A stretch of DNA of 27,566 bases from Sandaracinobacteroides sp031425455 (GCA_031425455.1 JANPJJ010000164.1:1-27566); one strand, 5' to 3'; positions 13,944 through 21,683 are shown, numbered from the stretch's first letter. The notes: generated by a model from the sequence alone, not told the origin. Numbers and translations: made by a program.

Positions 13944-14545
13944 AGCAGGGCGGCTTTCAGCTTCGCGAACGCCTTGGCGCGGTGGCTGATGACGTGCTTC
14001 AGGTCGGGGTCCATCTCGCCGAAGGTGTCTTCATGGCCGTCGGGGACGAAGACGGGATCGTAGCCGAAGCCGCGCTGCCCTCGCGGCGGCCAGACGAGGG
14101 TGCCGGGGCAGCGGCCTTCGAACAGCGCGTCGTCGCCGTCGGGCCAGACGAGGGCGAGGGTGCAGACGAATTCGGCGCGGCGGGACGTGCCGGGGCCGAG
14201 CGCGGCAAGCCTGTCTTCCACCTTGCGCATCGCCAGCATCCAGTCGCGCCCCGTCGGCGTTTCGGCCCAGTCGGCGGTGTAGACGCCCGGCGCGCCGCCC
14301 AGCGCCTCGACCGCGAGGCCGCTGTCGTCGGAAAGCGCCGGGAGACCGGCGCCCTGAGCCGCGAAACGCGCCTTCAGGAGGGCGTTGCCGGCGAAACTGT
14401 CTTCGGTTTCCGCGGGCTCGGCGAGGCCGAATGCCGACGCGGACAGGGTCTCGATCCCGAACGGGGCGAGCAGTGCCTCGATCTCCAGCAGTTTGCCCGG
14501 GTTGTGGCTTGCCAGCACAAGACGGGGGCCGATGCGGCGGTTCAC
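13940..14545 (-). CDS. rdgB: XTP/dITP diphosphatase (RdgB/HAM1 family)
   Basis: A 201-aa house-cleaning enzyme hydrolysing dITP, XTP and related non-canonical purine nucleotides to monophosphates. The motifs are SHNPGK (13-18), LSDDSGLAVEALGGAPGV (71-88), RGFGYDPVF and the C-terminal SHRAKAFAKL. The start is GTG at 14545, overlapping the rph stop as GTGA. There is no in-frame ATG close by, and this start gives the usual short lead before LVLASHNPGK. Genes on both sides overlap it by four bases, so the three are translated together. Confidence 0.95.
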   Translation of the reverse strand: MNRRIGPRLVLASHNPGKLLEIEALLAPFGIETLSASAFGLAEPAETEDSFAGNALLKARFAAQGAGLPALSDDSGLAVEALGGAPGVYTADWAETPTGRDWMLAMRKVEDRLAALGPGTSRRAEFVCTLALVWPDGDDALFEGRCPGTLVWPPRGQRGFGYDPVFVPDGHEDTFGEMDPDLKHVISHRAKAFAKLKAALL

Positions 14546-15258
14546 CGCCCCGTTGCCGTCCTCTGCGCGGCGAAGATGCGGTCTGTGCCGATGCGGGCGA
14601 GGCGCAGCAGGCGCAGCAGGGTTTCCTCGTCGAACAGGGCCCCCTCGGCGGTGGCCTGGACCTCGACCAGATTGCCGGTGGAGGTGAGGACGAAATTGCC
14701 GTCGGTGTGGGCGTTGCTGTCCTCGGGGTAGTCGAGATCGAGGACGGGGGTGCCTTCGAATACGCCGCAGCTGACGGCGGCGACCTGGGTGGCGAGGGGG
14801 TCGGTTTCGAACGGGGTGGCGGCATGGATTCCGTCGAGCGCGAGGCGGAGTGCGACCCAGGCGCCGGAGATGGCGGCCGTGCGGGTGCCGCCGTCGGCCT
14901 GCAGCACGTCGCAATCGAGCGTGACCTGGCGTTCGCCGAGCGCCTTCAGGTCTGTCACGGCCCGGAGGCTGCGCCCGATCAGGCGCTGGATTTCCTGGGT
15001 GCGGCCGGATTGCTTGCCCTTTGCTGCCTCGCGGGACCCACGCGTATGCGTGGCACGAGGAAGCATGCCGTACTCGGCCGTGACCCAGCCTTCGCCCTTG
15101 CCCCGCATCCAGGGCGGCAGGCGTTCCTCGACGCTGGCGGTGACGAGGACGTGGGTGTCGCCGAACTTCACCAGGCACGAGCCCTCGGCATGGGCGTTGA
15201 ATTTGGGGATCATCACGATCTCGCGCATCATGTCCGGCGAACGGCCCGAAGGGCGCAT
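14542..15258 (-). CDS. rph: ribonuclease PH
   Basis: A 238-aa phosphate-dependent 3'-5' exoribonuclease that trims tRNA 3' ends and helps degrade structured RNA. The N-terminus MRPSGRSPDMMR is characteristic; KFGDTHVLVTASVEERLP, WVTAEYGMLPRATHTR and the phosphate-site region GRTQEIQRLIGRSLRAV follow, then QADGGTRTAAI. Full length. It is first in rph-rdgB-hemW and divergent from hrcA with 90 bases between. This rph/hrcA divergent layout is recalled as frequent in alphaproteobacteria. Confidence 0.97.
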   Translation of the reverse strand: MRPSGRSPDMMREIVMIPKFNAHAEGSCLVKFGDTHVLVTASVEERLPPWMRGKGEGWVTAEYGMLPRATHTRGSREAAKGKQSGRTQEIQRLIGRSLRAVTDLKALGERQVTLDCDVLQADGGTRTAAISGAWVALRLALDGIHAATPFETDPLATQVAAVSCGVFEGTPVLDLDYPEDSNAHTDGNFVLTSTGNLVEVQATAEGALFDEETLLRLLRLARIGTDRIFAAQRTATGR

Positions 15259-15321
15259 TGGGAGTTCCTTTGGCTGGGGTAAGGGGGCGACTTAAGCGGG
15301 GCGGCATGCGGCGGCAAGCGT

Positions 15322-15353
15322 GTTGAGACAATTGCCGCGAAGGCCTACATGGG
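15322..15353 (+). promoter_or_regulatory. weak RpoH-like promoter at the hrcA start
   Basis: GTTG (15322-15325), 18 bases, then CCTACATGGG (15344-15353) compares with the alphaproteobacterial heat-shock consensus CTTG-N17/18-CYTATNTNNG with two mismatches. Transcription would begin at about 15358, which is an ATG, giving a leaderless message. The element overlaps the upstream ATG at 15349, so both cannot be used together. Confidence 0.25.
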
Positions 15354-16401
15354 TGGGATGACCGACCCCGGTGCCGTCAGCGTCTCGCAGCTTTCCGACC
15401 GCGCCCGGGGCATCTTCCGCGATATCGTCGACAGCTATCTGGCGCATGGCGCCCCCGTGGGGTCGCGCACGCTGGCGCGGATGGGGGGCTTGCAGCTGTC
15501 GCCGGCGTCGATTCGAAACGTGATGCAGGACCTGGAGGAGCTGGGGCTGCTGGATTCGCCGCACACGTCGGCCGGGCGGGTGCCGAGCGAGCAGGGTCTG
15601 CGCCTGTTCGTGGACGGGATGATGCAGGCAGCCCAGCCCGCGCCCGAGGAGGTGGCGGCGATCGAGGCCGAGGCGACCCGGGCGGGGGGCAGCCTGGAGG
15701 AGCTGCTGTCGCGCACGACTTCGGTGCTTTCGGGACTGGCGCAGTGCGCCGCGGTGGTGGCCAGCCCCAAGTCGGAGCCGGTGCTGCGGCAGCTGAACCT
15801 GGTGCCGCTGGGGCCGGGGCGGGCGCTCGCCGTTCTGGTGGGGGCCGACGGCAGCATCGAGAACCGGGTGATGGCGGTGCCCGAGGGCCTGCCGGCGCAC
15901 GCGCTGGAACAGGCGCAGAATTATGTGAATGCGCGGCTTTCGGGACTGACGCTGGCGGACGCGGTGGCGCGGTTGCAGCACGAGATGGCGGGGGACCGGG
16001 CCGAACTGGACCGGCTGACCGCGGACCTGATTTCGGACGGGCTCGCCAGCTGGTCGACCGACGGGGCCGGGCCGGTGCTGATCGTGCGGGGGCAGGCGCA
16101 TCTGCTGAATTCGGCCGACCTCGACCGGGCCCGGGCGCTGCTGGAGGAGCTGGAGCAGAAGGCCGAGCTGTCGCGCCTGTTGAACGAAGCGCGCGACGCC
16201 GATGCGCTGAAGATCTTCATCGGCGCCGAGACCCGGCTGTTCGCGCTTTCGGGCTCCAGCGTGATTGCAGCGCCCTATCGCGGCAGCGACGGGCGGGTGA
16301 TCGGCGTGGTGGGGGTGATCGGCCCGACGCGGTTGAACTATGCGCGAGTCGTCCCCATGGTGGATTTCACTGCAAACAGATTATCGAGGTTGATGGCGTG
16401 A
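15349..16401 (+). CDS. hrcA: heat-inducible transcription repressor HrcA
   Basis: A 350-aa repressor that binds CIRCE operators (usually at groESL) and needs GroEL for activity. The N-terminal winged helix (about 15-85) has LSDRARGIFRDIVDSYLAHGAPVGSRTL and SPASIRNVMQDLEELGLLDSPHTSAGR, which are diagnostic. GAF-like and dimerisation parts follow, ending GVIGPTRLNYARVVPMVDFTANRLS. ATG 15349 has GAAGG five bases upstream; ATG 15358 is possible. No CIRCE inverted repeat is visible in this window, so its target is elsewhere. It is coupled to grpE by GTGA. Confidence 0.96.
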   Translation: MGGMTDPGAVSVSQLSDRARGIFRDIVDSYLAHGAPVGSRTLARMGGLQLSPASIRNVMQDLEELGLLDSPHTSAGRVPSEQGLRLFVDGMMQAAQPAPEEVAAIEAEATRAGGSLEELLSRTTSVLSGLAQCAAVVASPKSEPVLRQLNLVPLGPGRALAVLVGADGSIENRVMAVPEGLPAHALEQAQNYVNARLSGLTLADAVARLQHEMAGDRAELDRLTADLISDGLASWSTDGAGPVLIVRGQAHLLNSADLDRARALLEELEQKAELSRLLNEARDADALKIFIGAETRLFALSGSSVIAAPYRGSDGRVIGVVGVIGPTRLNYARVVPMVDFTANRLSRLMA

Positions 16402-16922
16402 CAGACGAAGAGCCGGCCGATGACGGCCGGGAAACGACCGTGGAGGACGAGCTGGCCGAGGCCCGCGCCGAGATCGTGGCGCTGACCACGGAGCGCGACG
16501 CCGAACGCGACCGGGCGCTGCGGATGGCCGCCGAAGCCGAGAATACGCGGCGCCGGCTGGAGCGCGACAAGGCGGATGCGGTGCAATATGCCGCTGCCGG
16601 CTTTGCGCGCGACATGCTGTCGGTTGCGGACAATCTGGCTCGCGCGCTGGACGCGCTGCCCGCCGACGACAGCCCGTTGAAGGCGGGGCTGGAAGCGACG
16701 CAGCGCGAGCTGGTGAATATCTTCGAACGGCACGGCATCAAGCGGGTGGCCGCCGTGGGCCTCGCGCTGGACCCCAACAGCCACCAGGCGATGGTGGAAG
16801 TGGAAGCCGACGCCGAGCCGGGGACCGTGATTTCGGAATTGCAGGCCGGCTGGATGCTGAAAGACCGGCTGCTGCGCCCGGCGCTGGTGACGGTTGCCAA
16901 GGCGAAGAGCGCTGCCGCATGA
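16398..16922 (+). CDS. grpE: nucleotide exchange factor GrpE
   Basis: A 174-aa co-chaperone that releases ADP from DnaK. After a short acidic lead, a long helix/coiled coil spans about 14-60 (EDELAEARAEIVALTTERDAERDR...ENTRRRLERDK, interrupted here). It is followed by the four-helix region and a C-terminal beta domain with GIKRVAAVGLALDPNSHQAM and GWMLKDRLLRPALVTVAK. The GTG start at 16398 overlaps the hrcA stop (GTGA) and gives a normal N-terminus. It is grouped with hrcA and about 1.7 kb from its partner dnaK. Confidence 0.96.
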   Translation: MTDEEPADDGRETTVEDELAEARAEIVALTTERDAERDRALRMAAEAENTRRRLERDKADAVQYAAAGFARDMLSVADNLARALDALPADDSPLKAGLEATQRELVNIFERHGIKRVAAVGLALDPNSHQAMVEVEADAEPGTVISELQAGWMLKDRLLRPALVTVAKAKSAAA

Positions 16923-17236
16923 TCATCATCATCGGCCGCGCCGAAGTGGACCCTGCCCGGATCGACGCCCTGCGCCCGGCGCTACAGGACATGATGCGCC
17001 ACACGTTCGAGGAGTCGGGCTGCCTCTCCTACTCGCTGGCGGTGGAACATGCCGGCACCGACGGCGGCCCGGCCGTGATCTCGATCGCGGAGCGGTGGGA
17101 GGACGAATGCAGCCTGAAAGCTCACTTCGACACCCCCCACATGACCGCCTTCAACAACGCCGTGAACGGCGCCATCCTCTCCCTCGACGTCAGGATGTTC
17201 GACGCCAGCAACGAACGCCCGCTGGCGCTTTCCTGA
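16919..17236 (+). CDS. ABM-domain (antibiotic biosynthesis monooxygenase-like) protein
   Basis: A 105-aa dimeric ferredoxin-fold protein of the ABM/YgiN group. The pattern IIGRAEVDPARIDALRPALQDMM, EESGCLSYSLAVE, ISIAERWEDECSLKAHFDTPHMTAF is typical of quinone monooxygenase-like ABM proteins. The activity is not predictable from sequence; many such proteins act in oxidative stress or have unknown roles. The ATG at 16919 overlaps the grpE stop (ATGA), so it may be co-expressed with heat-shock genes. The gene is convergent with the metallopeptidase gene, 30 bases away. Confidence 0.88.
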   Translation: MIIIIGRAEVDPARIDALRPALQDMMRHTFEESGCLSYSLAVEHAGTDGGPAVISIAERWEDECSLKAHFDTPHMTAFNNAVNGAILSLDVRMFDASNERPLALS

Positions 17237-17266
17237 GGGTGGACGCAGGGGCTCGGCCTCTTGGTC

Positions 17267-17851
17267 TCATCCTAAGGGAAAAGGCACCAGCGCGCGGTAG
17301 ACGGCGAGCGGCGGGCGGTTGGCGAGGCGGGTGTTTCGGGTGAGGAGCCAGGCGTCTTTCACGATTTCGGCCTGTTGTTCGAGGCCGTAGCGGGTGAAGG
17401 GTTTGTCGGGCGTAAGGGGGAGGTAGCGGTAGCGCGCGAGGGGCGGGCGTTTCAGGCGCAGGTCGATGCCGGTCTGGTGCTGCCAGACATGGACCATTTC
17501 GTGGATGAAGTGGCCGGTGAGCCAGGTCCGCTCCGCGCTGAAGTCGGGGCTGTACTGGTCTCCGTTGGGGTGGAACCAGAGATGGCCGTCCGGGGCCATG
17601 GTGACCCAGTGCGGTTGCCACATCCACCATTTGAGGCGGTGGATGCGGACCGGCGCCGGATCGATGGCGGGGCCGAACACGGTAGCGACGAGATCGAGCT
17701 CGCCCGGGGTCAGCGGCCGGGAGGCGGGCTCAGTGCCGATGGGCCGGCGCGTTCTTGGCCGGGGTGGGGGCAGCGTCGGCGGGGCTGCGGGTTTCGGCCA
17801 GGGCGGTGACTTTGGCGCCGGACTTGAAGACGAGGGTGAGCGGGATCTCAC
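17267..17851 (-). CDS. putative zinc metallopeptidase ('Vgr-related' family), start unresolved
   Basis: A protein with a clear HEMVHVWQHQTG zinc-binding motif (HExxH) near the middle. It is preceded by KWWMWQPHWVTMAPDGHLWFHP, a pattern I recall from sphingomonad proteins labelled 'Vgr related'. Substrate and role are unknown. Coding signal and likeness begin at about 17716 (RPLTPGELDLVATVFG). Yet the only ATG/GTG/TTG codons available are GTG 17851, deep inside the PCuAC gene and encoding a proline-rich frame shadow, and GTG 17680, which would drop conserved residues. The coordinates give the outer limit. Translation is probably coupled to the PCuAC gene, whose stop is at 17730. Confidence 0.7.
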   Translation of the reverse strand: MRSRSPSSSSPAPKSPPWPKPAAPPTLPPPRPRTRRPIGTEPASRPLTPGELDLVATVFGPAIDPAPVRIHRLKWWMWQPHWVTMAPDGHLWFHPNGDQYSPDFSAERTWLTGHFIHEMVHVWQHQTGIDLRLKRPPLARYRYLPLTPDKPFTRYGLEQQAEIVKDAWLLTRNTRLANRPPLAVYRALVPFPLG

Positions 17852-18281
17852 GACCCGGCCTGGTATCGGCGAGGCCGAAGATCATCAGGTGGTTGCCGCC
17901 CGGGGCGAGGGCGAGAGTGCCGCCGGCGGGGAGCGCGAGCCCGGGTTCGGCGCGCATCTTCATCACGCCGCTCTCGGAACCCATGCTGTGCAGTTCGATG
18001 CGGGCGGCGGCGGGCGAGGTGACGCCGACCAGCGTGTCGGCGGCGGTGGCGATGCTGTGGACGGTGAGATAGCCGCCGGCGGGCCGACCTGCGACGGCGG
18101 GAAGGCGCACCCAGGCATCCAGGACGTGCGGCGTTGCGGTGGCTGCCGCAGCGCCGGCCTGTGCAGCGGCCTTTGCGGTGCCGGGCGCGCTGAGCACGGC
18201 GCGGCCCCCGAACAGCGACAGGCCGAGCAGCAGGACGGCCAGGGTGCAGGCGGAGAGGCCGGCTTGCCGGGCAGTGAACAC
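17730..18281 (-). CDS. periplasmic copper chaperone PCu(A)C
   Basis: A 183-aa exported copper chaperone that delivers Cu(I) to the CuA site of cytochrome c oxidase. Residues about 1-32 are an N-terminal hydrophobic signal or anchor segment. The binding motif matches H(M)x10Mx21HxM exactly: His98, Met109, His131 and Met133. An Ala-rich linker (34-50) and a His-ending tail (APAHRH) are extras. The GTG start at 18281 has AGGAAG just upstream and AGGAG a little further. It is divergent from dnaK and upstream of the metallopeptidase gene. Confidence 0.92.
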   Translation of the reverse strand: MFTARQAGLSACTLAVLLLGLSLFGGRAVLSAPGTAKAAAQAGAAAATATPHVLDAWVRLPAVAGRPAGGYLTVHSIATAADTLVGVTSPAAARIELHSMGSESGVMKMRAEPGLALPAGGTLALAPGGNHLMIFGLADTRPGREIPLTLVFKSGAKVTALAETRSPADAAPTPAKNAPAHRH

Positions 18282-18583
18282 GCTTCCTTATCTCCTCGTT
18301 TGCGCGGCGGGGCCGGATGTTCATGCCCGGCGGGGCCCGATGGGGGCGCGTTAGAAGGCGCGGGACGCCTTCGCAACGCGCGAGATGTCGCGCAGCGAAC
18401 TTGTCCGGCGGCTGAACGGGGATTCTGCTGCTTCACCATTGATGCCGCCGATGCGCCCCCTATATCCGCGGGGCACCGGGCAGGTGTGTCGGGCAGCTAT
18501 GTTCCGGCGCCGTGCCCATCATCGAACCAGCATCATCGAACGCCGGGACGACATCGGCGTCTGAACAAGGCAGAGGATAGACT
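18282..18583. other. divergent control region between PCuAC and dnaK
   Basis: 302 bases without a credible gene. It holds the RpoH-type promoter for dnaK (18438-18468) and an 11-base direct repeat CATCATCGAAC (18517-18527 and 18531-18541) in the expected dnaK leader. An AGAGGA ribosome binding site is at 18572-18577. I searched by eye for a CIRCE element (TTAGCACTC-N9-GAGTGCTAA) and saw none. The PCuAC promoter must also be here but is not obvious. Confidence 0.6.
18438..18468 (+). promoter_or_regulatory. RpoH (sigma-32) heat-shock promoter for dnaK
   Basis: ATTG (18438-18441), a 17-base spacer and CCTATATCCG (18459-18468). The -10 element matches the alphaproteobacterial heat-shock consensus CYTATNTNNG at every defined position, and the -35 differs from CTTG by one base. 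Transcription would begin near 18475, leaving about 105 bases of leader before the dnaK ATG. Confidence 0.72.
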
Positions 18584-20482
18584 ATGGCGAAGGTTATCGG
18601 GATCGACCTGGGCACCACCAACAGCTGCGTGGCGGTGATGGAGGGCGCAACGCCCAAGGTGATCGAGAATGCGGAAGGCGCGCGCACCACGCCGAGCCAG
18701 GTGGCGTTCGCCAAGGACGGCGAGCGGCTGGTGGGCCAGCCGGCGAAGCGCCAGGCGGTGACCAACCCCGAGAACACCGTGTTCGCGGTGAAGCGGCTGA
18801 TCGGCCGCCGCTTCGACGACCCGATGACGCAGAAGGACAAGGGGCTGGTGCCCTATCGCATCGTGAACGGTGCGAACGGCGATGCCTGGGTGCAGGCCGG
18901 CGGCAAGGATTACAGCCCGTCGCAGATTTCGGCCTTCATCCTGCAGAAGATGAAGGAGACGGCGGAAGCCTATCTGGGCGAGACCGTGACGCAGGCCGTG
19001 ATCACGGTTCCGGCCTATTTCAACGATGCGCAGCGCCAGGCGACCAAGGACGCCGGGCGGATCGCGGGGCTGGATGTGCTGCGGATCATCAACGAGCCGA
19101 CTGCGGCTGCCCTTGCTTACGGGCTGGACAAGAACATCGGCGCCAAGACGATCGCGGTCTATGACCTCGGCGGCGGTACGTTCGACGTTTCCGTGCTGGA
19201 GCTGGGCGACGGCGTGTTCGAAGTGAAGTCGACCAGTGGCGACACCTTCCTGGGCGGGGAGGATTTCGACGCCAAGGTCGTGGAGTTCCTGGCCGACGGC
19301 TTCAAGAAGGACGAAGGGATCGACCTGCGCGGCGACCGGCTGGCGCTGCAACGGCTGAAGGAGGCGGCCGAAAAGGCCAAGATCGAACTGTCTTCCTCGG
19401 CGACGACCGAAGTGAATTTGCCGTTCATCACGGCGGACGCGACGGGCCCGAAGCATCTGGTGCGTTCGATTGCGCGGGCCGACCTGGAGAAGCTGGTGAT
19501 CGACCTGATCGAGCGCACGCGCAAGCCCTGCGTCGATGCGATGAACGAGGCCGGTGTGAAGGCGAGCGAGATCGACGAGGTGATCCTGGTGGGCGGGATG
19601 ACACGGATGCCGCGCGTGCGCGCGTTCGTGAAGGACCTGTTCGGCAAGGAACCCAACACCAGTGTGAACCCGGACGAAGTGGTGGCCATGGGCGCCGCGA
19701 TCCAGGCCGGCGTGCTGCAGGGCGACGTGAAGGACGTGCTGCTGCTGGACGTGACTCCGCTGAGCCTGGGCATCGAGACGCTGGGCGGCGTGTTCACCCG
19801 CATGATCGACCGCAACACGACGATCCCGACCAAGAAGTCGCAGACGTTCAGTACCGCCGACGACAACCAGTCTGCTGTGACGATCCGGGTGTTCCAGGGC
19901 GAGCGCGAGATGGCGGCCGACAACAAGATGCTGGGCAATTTCGACCTGGTGGGGATTCCGCCGGCGCCGCGCGGCGTGCCGCAGATCGAGGTGACGTTCG
20001 ACATCGACGCCAACGGCCTTGTCAGCGTGAACGCCAAGGACAAGGGCACCGGCAAGGAGCAGCAGATCCGGATCCAGCCGTCGGGCGGCCTTTCCAAGGA
20101 CGATATCGAGAAGATGGTGAAGGAAGCCGAGCAGTTTTCGGCCGAGGACAAGAAGCGCCGCGATGCGGCCGAGGCCAGGAACCAGGCCGACAGCCTGGTG
20201 CATGCGACCGAGCGCCAGCTGGCCGAGCATGGCGACAAGGTGGACGCCGAGACGAAGGCGTCGATCGAAGCCGCCATTGCCGACGTGAAGGCGGTGCTGG
20301 ACGGTGGCGATGCCGAGGCGATCGCACCCAAGGCACAGGCGCTGGCGCAGGTGGCGATGAAGCTGGGTGAGGCGGTGTACGCGGCCGAGCAGGCGAAAGC
20401 GGCGGAGCCTGCGGAAGAGGCGAAGCCGGCCGAGGATGTGGTCGACGCCGACTTCACCGAAGTGGACGACAGCAAGAAGTAA
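18584..20482 (+). CDS. dnaK: molecular chaperone DnaK (Hsp70)
   Basis: A 632-aa ATP-dependent chaperone for folding and for heat-shock regulation through RpoH. The ATPase domain has IDLGTTNSCVAV (6-17), AVITVPAYFNDAQRQATKDAG, INEPTAAALAYGLDK and DLGGGTFDVSVLELGDGVFEV (split over about 195-215), then VGGMTRMP. The substrate-binding domain has VTPLSLGIETLGGVFT, and the lid ends in the acidic EVDDSKK tail. The ATG at 18584 follows AGAGGA. It forms an operon with dnaJ, from an RpoH-type promoter, and is near its partners grpE, hrcA and rpoH. Confidence 0.99.
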   Translation: MAKVIGIDLGTTNSCVAVMEGATPKVIENAEGARTTPSQVAFAKDGERLVGQPAKRQAVTNPENTVFAVKRLIGRRFDDPMTQKDKGLVPYRIVNGANGDAWVQAGGKDYSPSQISAFILQKMKETAEAYLGETVTQAVITVPAYFNDAQRQATKDAGRIAGLDVLRIINEPTAAALAYGLDKNIGAKTIAVYDLGGGTFDVSVLELGDGVFEVKSTSGDTFLGGEDFDAKVVEFLADGFKKDEGIDLRGDRLALQRLKEAAEKAKIELSSSATTEVNLPFITADATGPKHLVRSIARADLEKLVIDLIERTRKPCVDAMNEAGVKASEIDEVILVGGMTRMPRVRAFVKDLFGKEPNTSVNPDEVVAMGAAIQAGVLQGDVKDVLLLDVTPLSLGIETLGGVFTRMIDRNTTIPTKKSQTFSTADDNQSAVTIRVFQGEREMAADNKMLGNFDLVGIPPAPRGVPQIEVTFDIDANGLVSVNAKDKGTGKEQQIRIQPSGGLSKDDIEKMVKEAEQFSAEDKKRRDAAEARNQADSLVHATERQLAEHGDKVDAETKASIEAAIADVKAVLDGGDAEAIAPKAQALAQVAMKLGEAVYAAEQAKAAEPAEEAKPAEDVVDADFTEVDDSKK

Positions 20483-20490
20483 ACATGTAT

Positions 20491-20513
20491 GGCCGGGGGC
20501 TTGACCCCCGGCC
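20491..20513 (+). promoter_or_regulatory. strong hairpin between dnaK and dnaJ
   Basis: GGCCGGGGG (20491-20499) pairs perfectly with CCCCCGGCC (20505-20513) around CTTGA. It starts 8 bases after the dnaK stop and ends 24 bases before the dnaJ ATG. No T-run follows, so it is more likely an mRNA processing or stabilising element or partial attenuator than a full terminator. Confidence 0.6.
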
Positions 20514-20537
20514 GTGCAGTGCCAAGGGCTGTGTCCG

Positions 20538-21683
20538 ATGCACGCGGAAATCGATTATTACGAGCTGCTGGAAGTGGAGAAGGGCTGCGACGAGGCGGCG
20601 CTGAAGTCTGCCTATCGCAAGCTCGCCATGCGCTGGCACCCGGACAAGAATCCGGGGGACCATGCCGCCGAGACGCGCTTCAAGGCGATCGGCGAGGCTT
20701 ATGGCGTGCTCTCCGACCCGCAGAAGCGGGCGGCCTATGACCGTTATGGCCACTCGGCGTTCAAGGCCGGTGGCGGCGGGGGCGGAGGGTCGCCGTTCGG
20801 CGACGCCTCTCCGTTTTCCGACATTTTTTCCGACATCTTCGACCAGTTCATGGGCGGCAATGCGCAGGGGCGCGGGCGGCGGCAGGGGCCGCAGCGCGGG
20901 GCCGATGTGCGGTATGACCTGCAGGTCAGCTTCGAGGATGCGTTCGCCGGCGCCGATGCCGATATCTCGCTGGATGTGGCGGTGCAGTGCGACCATTGCC
21001 TGGGCACGGGCGGCAAGCCGGGCGCGAGGGTGCAGGGCTGCACCACCTGCCAGGGGCGCGGCCAGGTGCGTATGCAGAACGGCATGTTCATCGTGGAACG
21101 CACCTGCCCGGCCTGCCACGGCTCGGGATCGGTGATTTCCGACCCTTGCGAGCATTGCCACGGCGAAGGGCGGGTCGAGAAGCGCAAGACCCTGAAGGTG
21201 AAGATTCCCGCGGGCGTGGACGACGGCACCCGAATCCGGCTGGCCGACGAAGGCGAGGCGGGCCCGCGAGGGGGACAGCCGGGCGACCTGTACCTGTTCA
21301 TCCACATGAAGCCGCACGCCATCTGGAAGCGCGACGGCACGACCCTGTTCGCGCAGGTGCCGATGAGCTTCGTGGACGCGGCACTGGGCGGCGAGATCAT
21401 GATCCCGGGGCTGGACCGGAAGCCGATCGAAGTGAAGGTGCCGGCGGGCACGCAATCGGGCCGGCAGTTTCGGGTGCGCGGACGCGGCATGCCGGCCTTG
21501 AACAGCCATGGTGTCGGCGACCTGGTGGTGCAGGTGGAGCTGGAGACGCCGACCAAGCTGAGCGCGCGGCAGAAGGAGCTGCTGGAGGAGTTCCGCGGCG
21601 GTGGGGAGGGCCATGAAGGCTGCCCGAAATCCAAGGGGTTCTTCGACCGGCTGAAGGGCGCCTGGGACGAGCTTACGGAGTAG
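20538..21683 (+). CDS. dnaJ: chaperone protein DnaJ (Hsp40)
   Basis: A 381-aa co-chaperone that loads substrates on DnaK and stimulates its ATPase. It has the full type-I layout. The J domain covers about 5-70 with HPD at 34-36. A Gly/Phe-rich linker follows (about 74-105). Four zinc-binding CxxCxGxG repeats are CDHCLGTG, CTTCQGRG, CPACHGSG and CEHCHGEG (about 152-212). The C-terminal substrate-binding domains follow. ATG 20538 is chosen because the J domain begins at once (EIDYYELLEV). A start at 20514 would lie next to the hairpin. It is convergent with coaE. Confidence 0.98.
   Translation: MHAEIDYYELLEVEKGCDEAALKSAYRKLAMRWHPDKNPGDHAAETRFKAIGEAYGVLSDPQKRAAYDRYGHSAFKAGGGGGGGSPFGDASPFSDIFSDIFDQFMGGNAQGRGRRQGPQRGADVRYDLQVSFEDAFAGADADISLDVAVQCDHCLGTGGKPGARVQGCTTCQGRGQVRMQNGMFIVERTCPACHGSGSVISDPCEHCHGEGRVEKRKTLKVKIPAGVDDGTRIRLADEGEAGPRGGQPGDLYLFIHMKPHAIWKRDGTTLFAQVPMSFVDAALGGEIMIPGLDRKPIEVKVPAGTQSGRQFRVRGRGMPALNSHGVGDLVVQVELETPTKLSARQKELLEEFRGGGEGHEGCPKSKGFFDRLKGAWDELTE

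Noticed and set aside
13940..15331. Single long minus-strand protein covering rdgB and upstream
   Set aside because: Only the last 201 codons match RdgB; the upstream part is rph read in the wrong frame.
18282..18583. CIRCE operator ahead of dnaK
   Set aside because: No TTAGCACTC / GAGTGCTAA arms or close variants were seen.
18533..20230. 565-codon minus-strand frame opposite dnaK
   Set aside because: It is an antisense shadow of a highly conserved gene, with no family motifs and no ribosome binding site.
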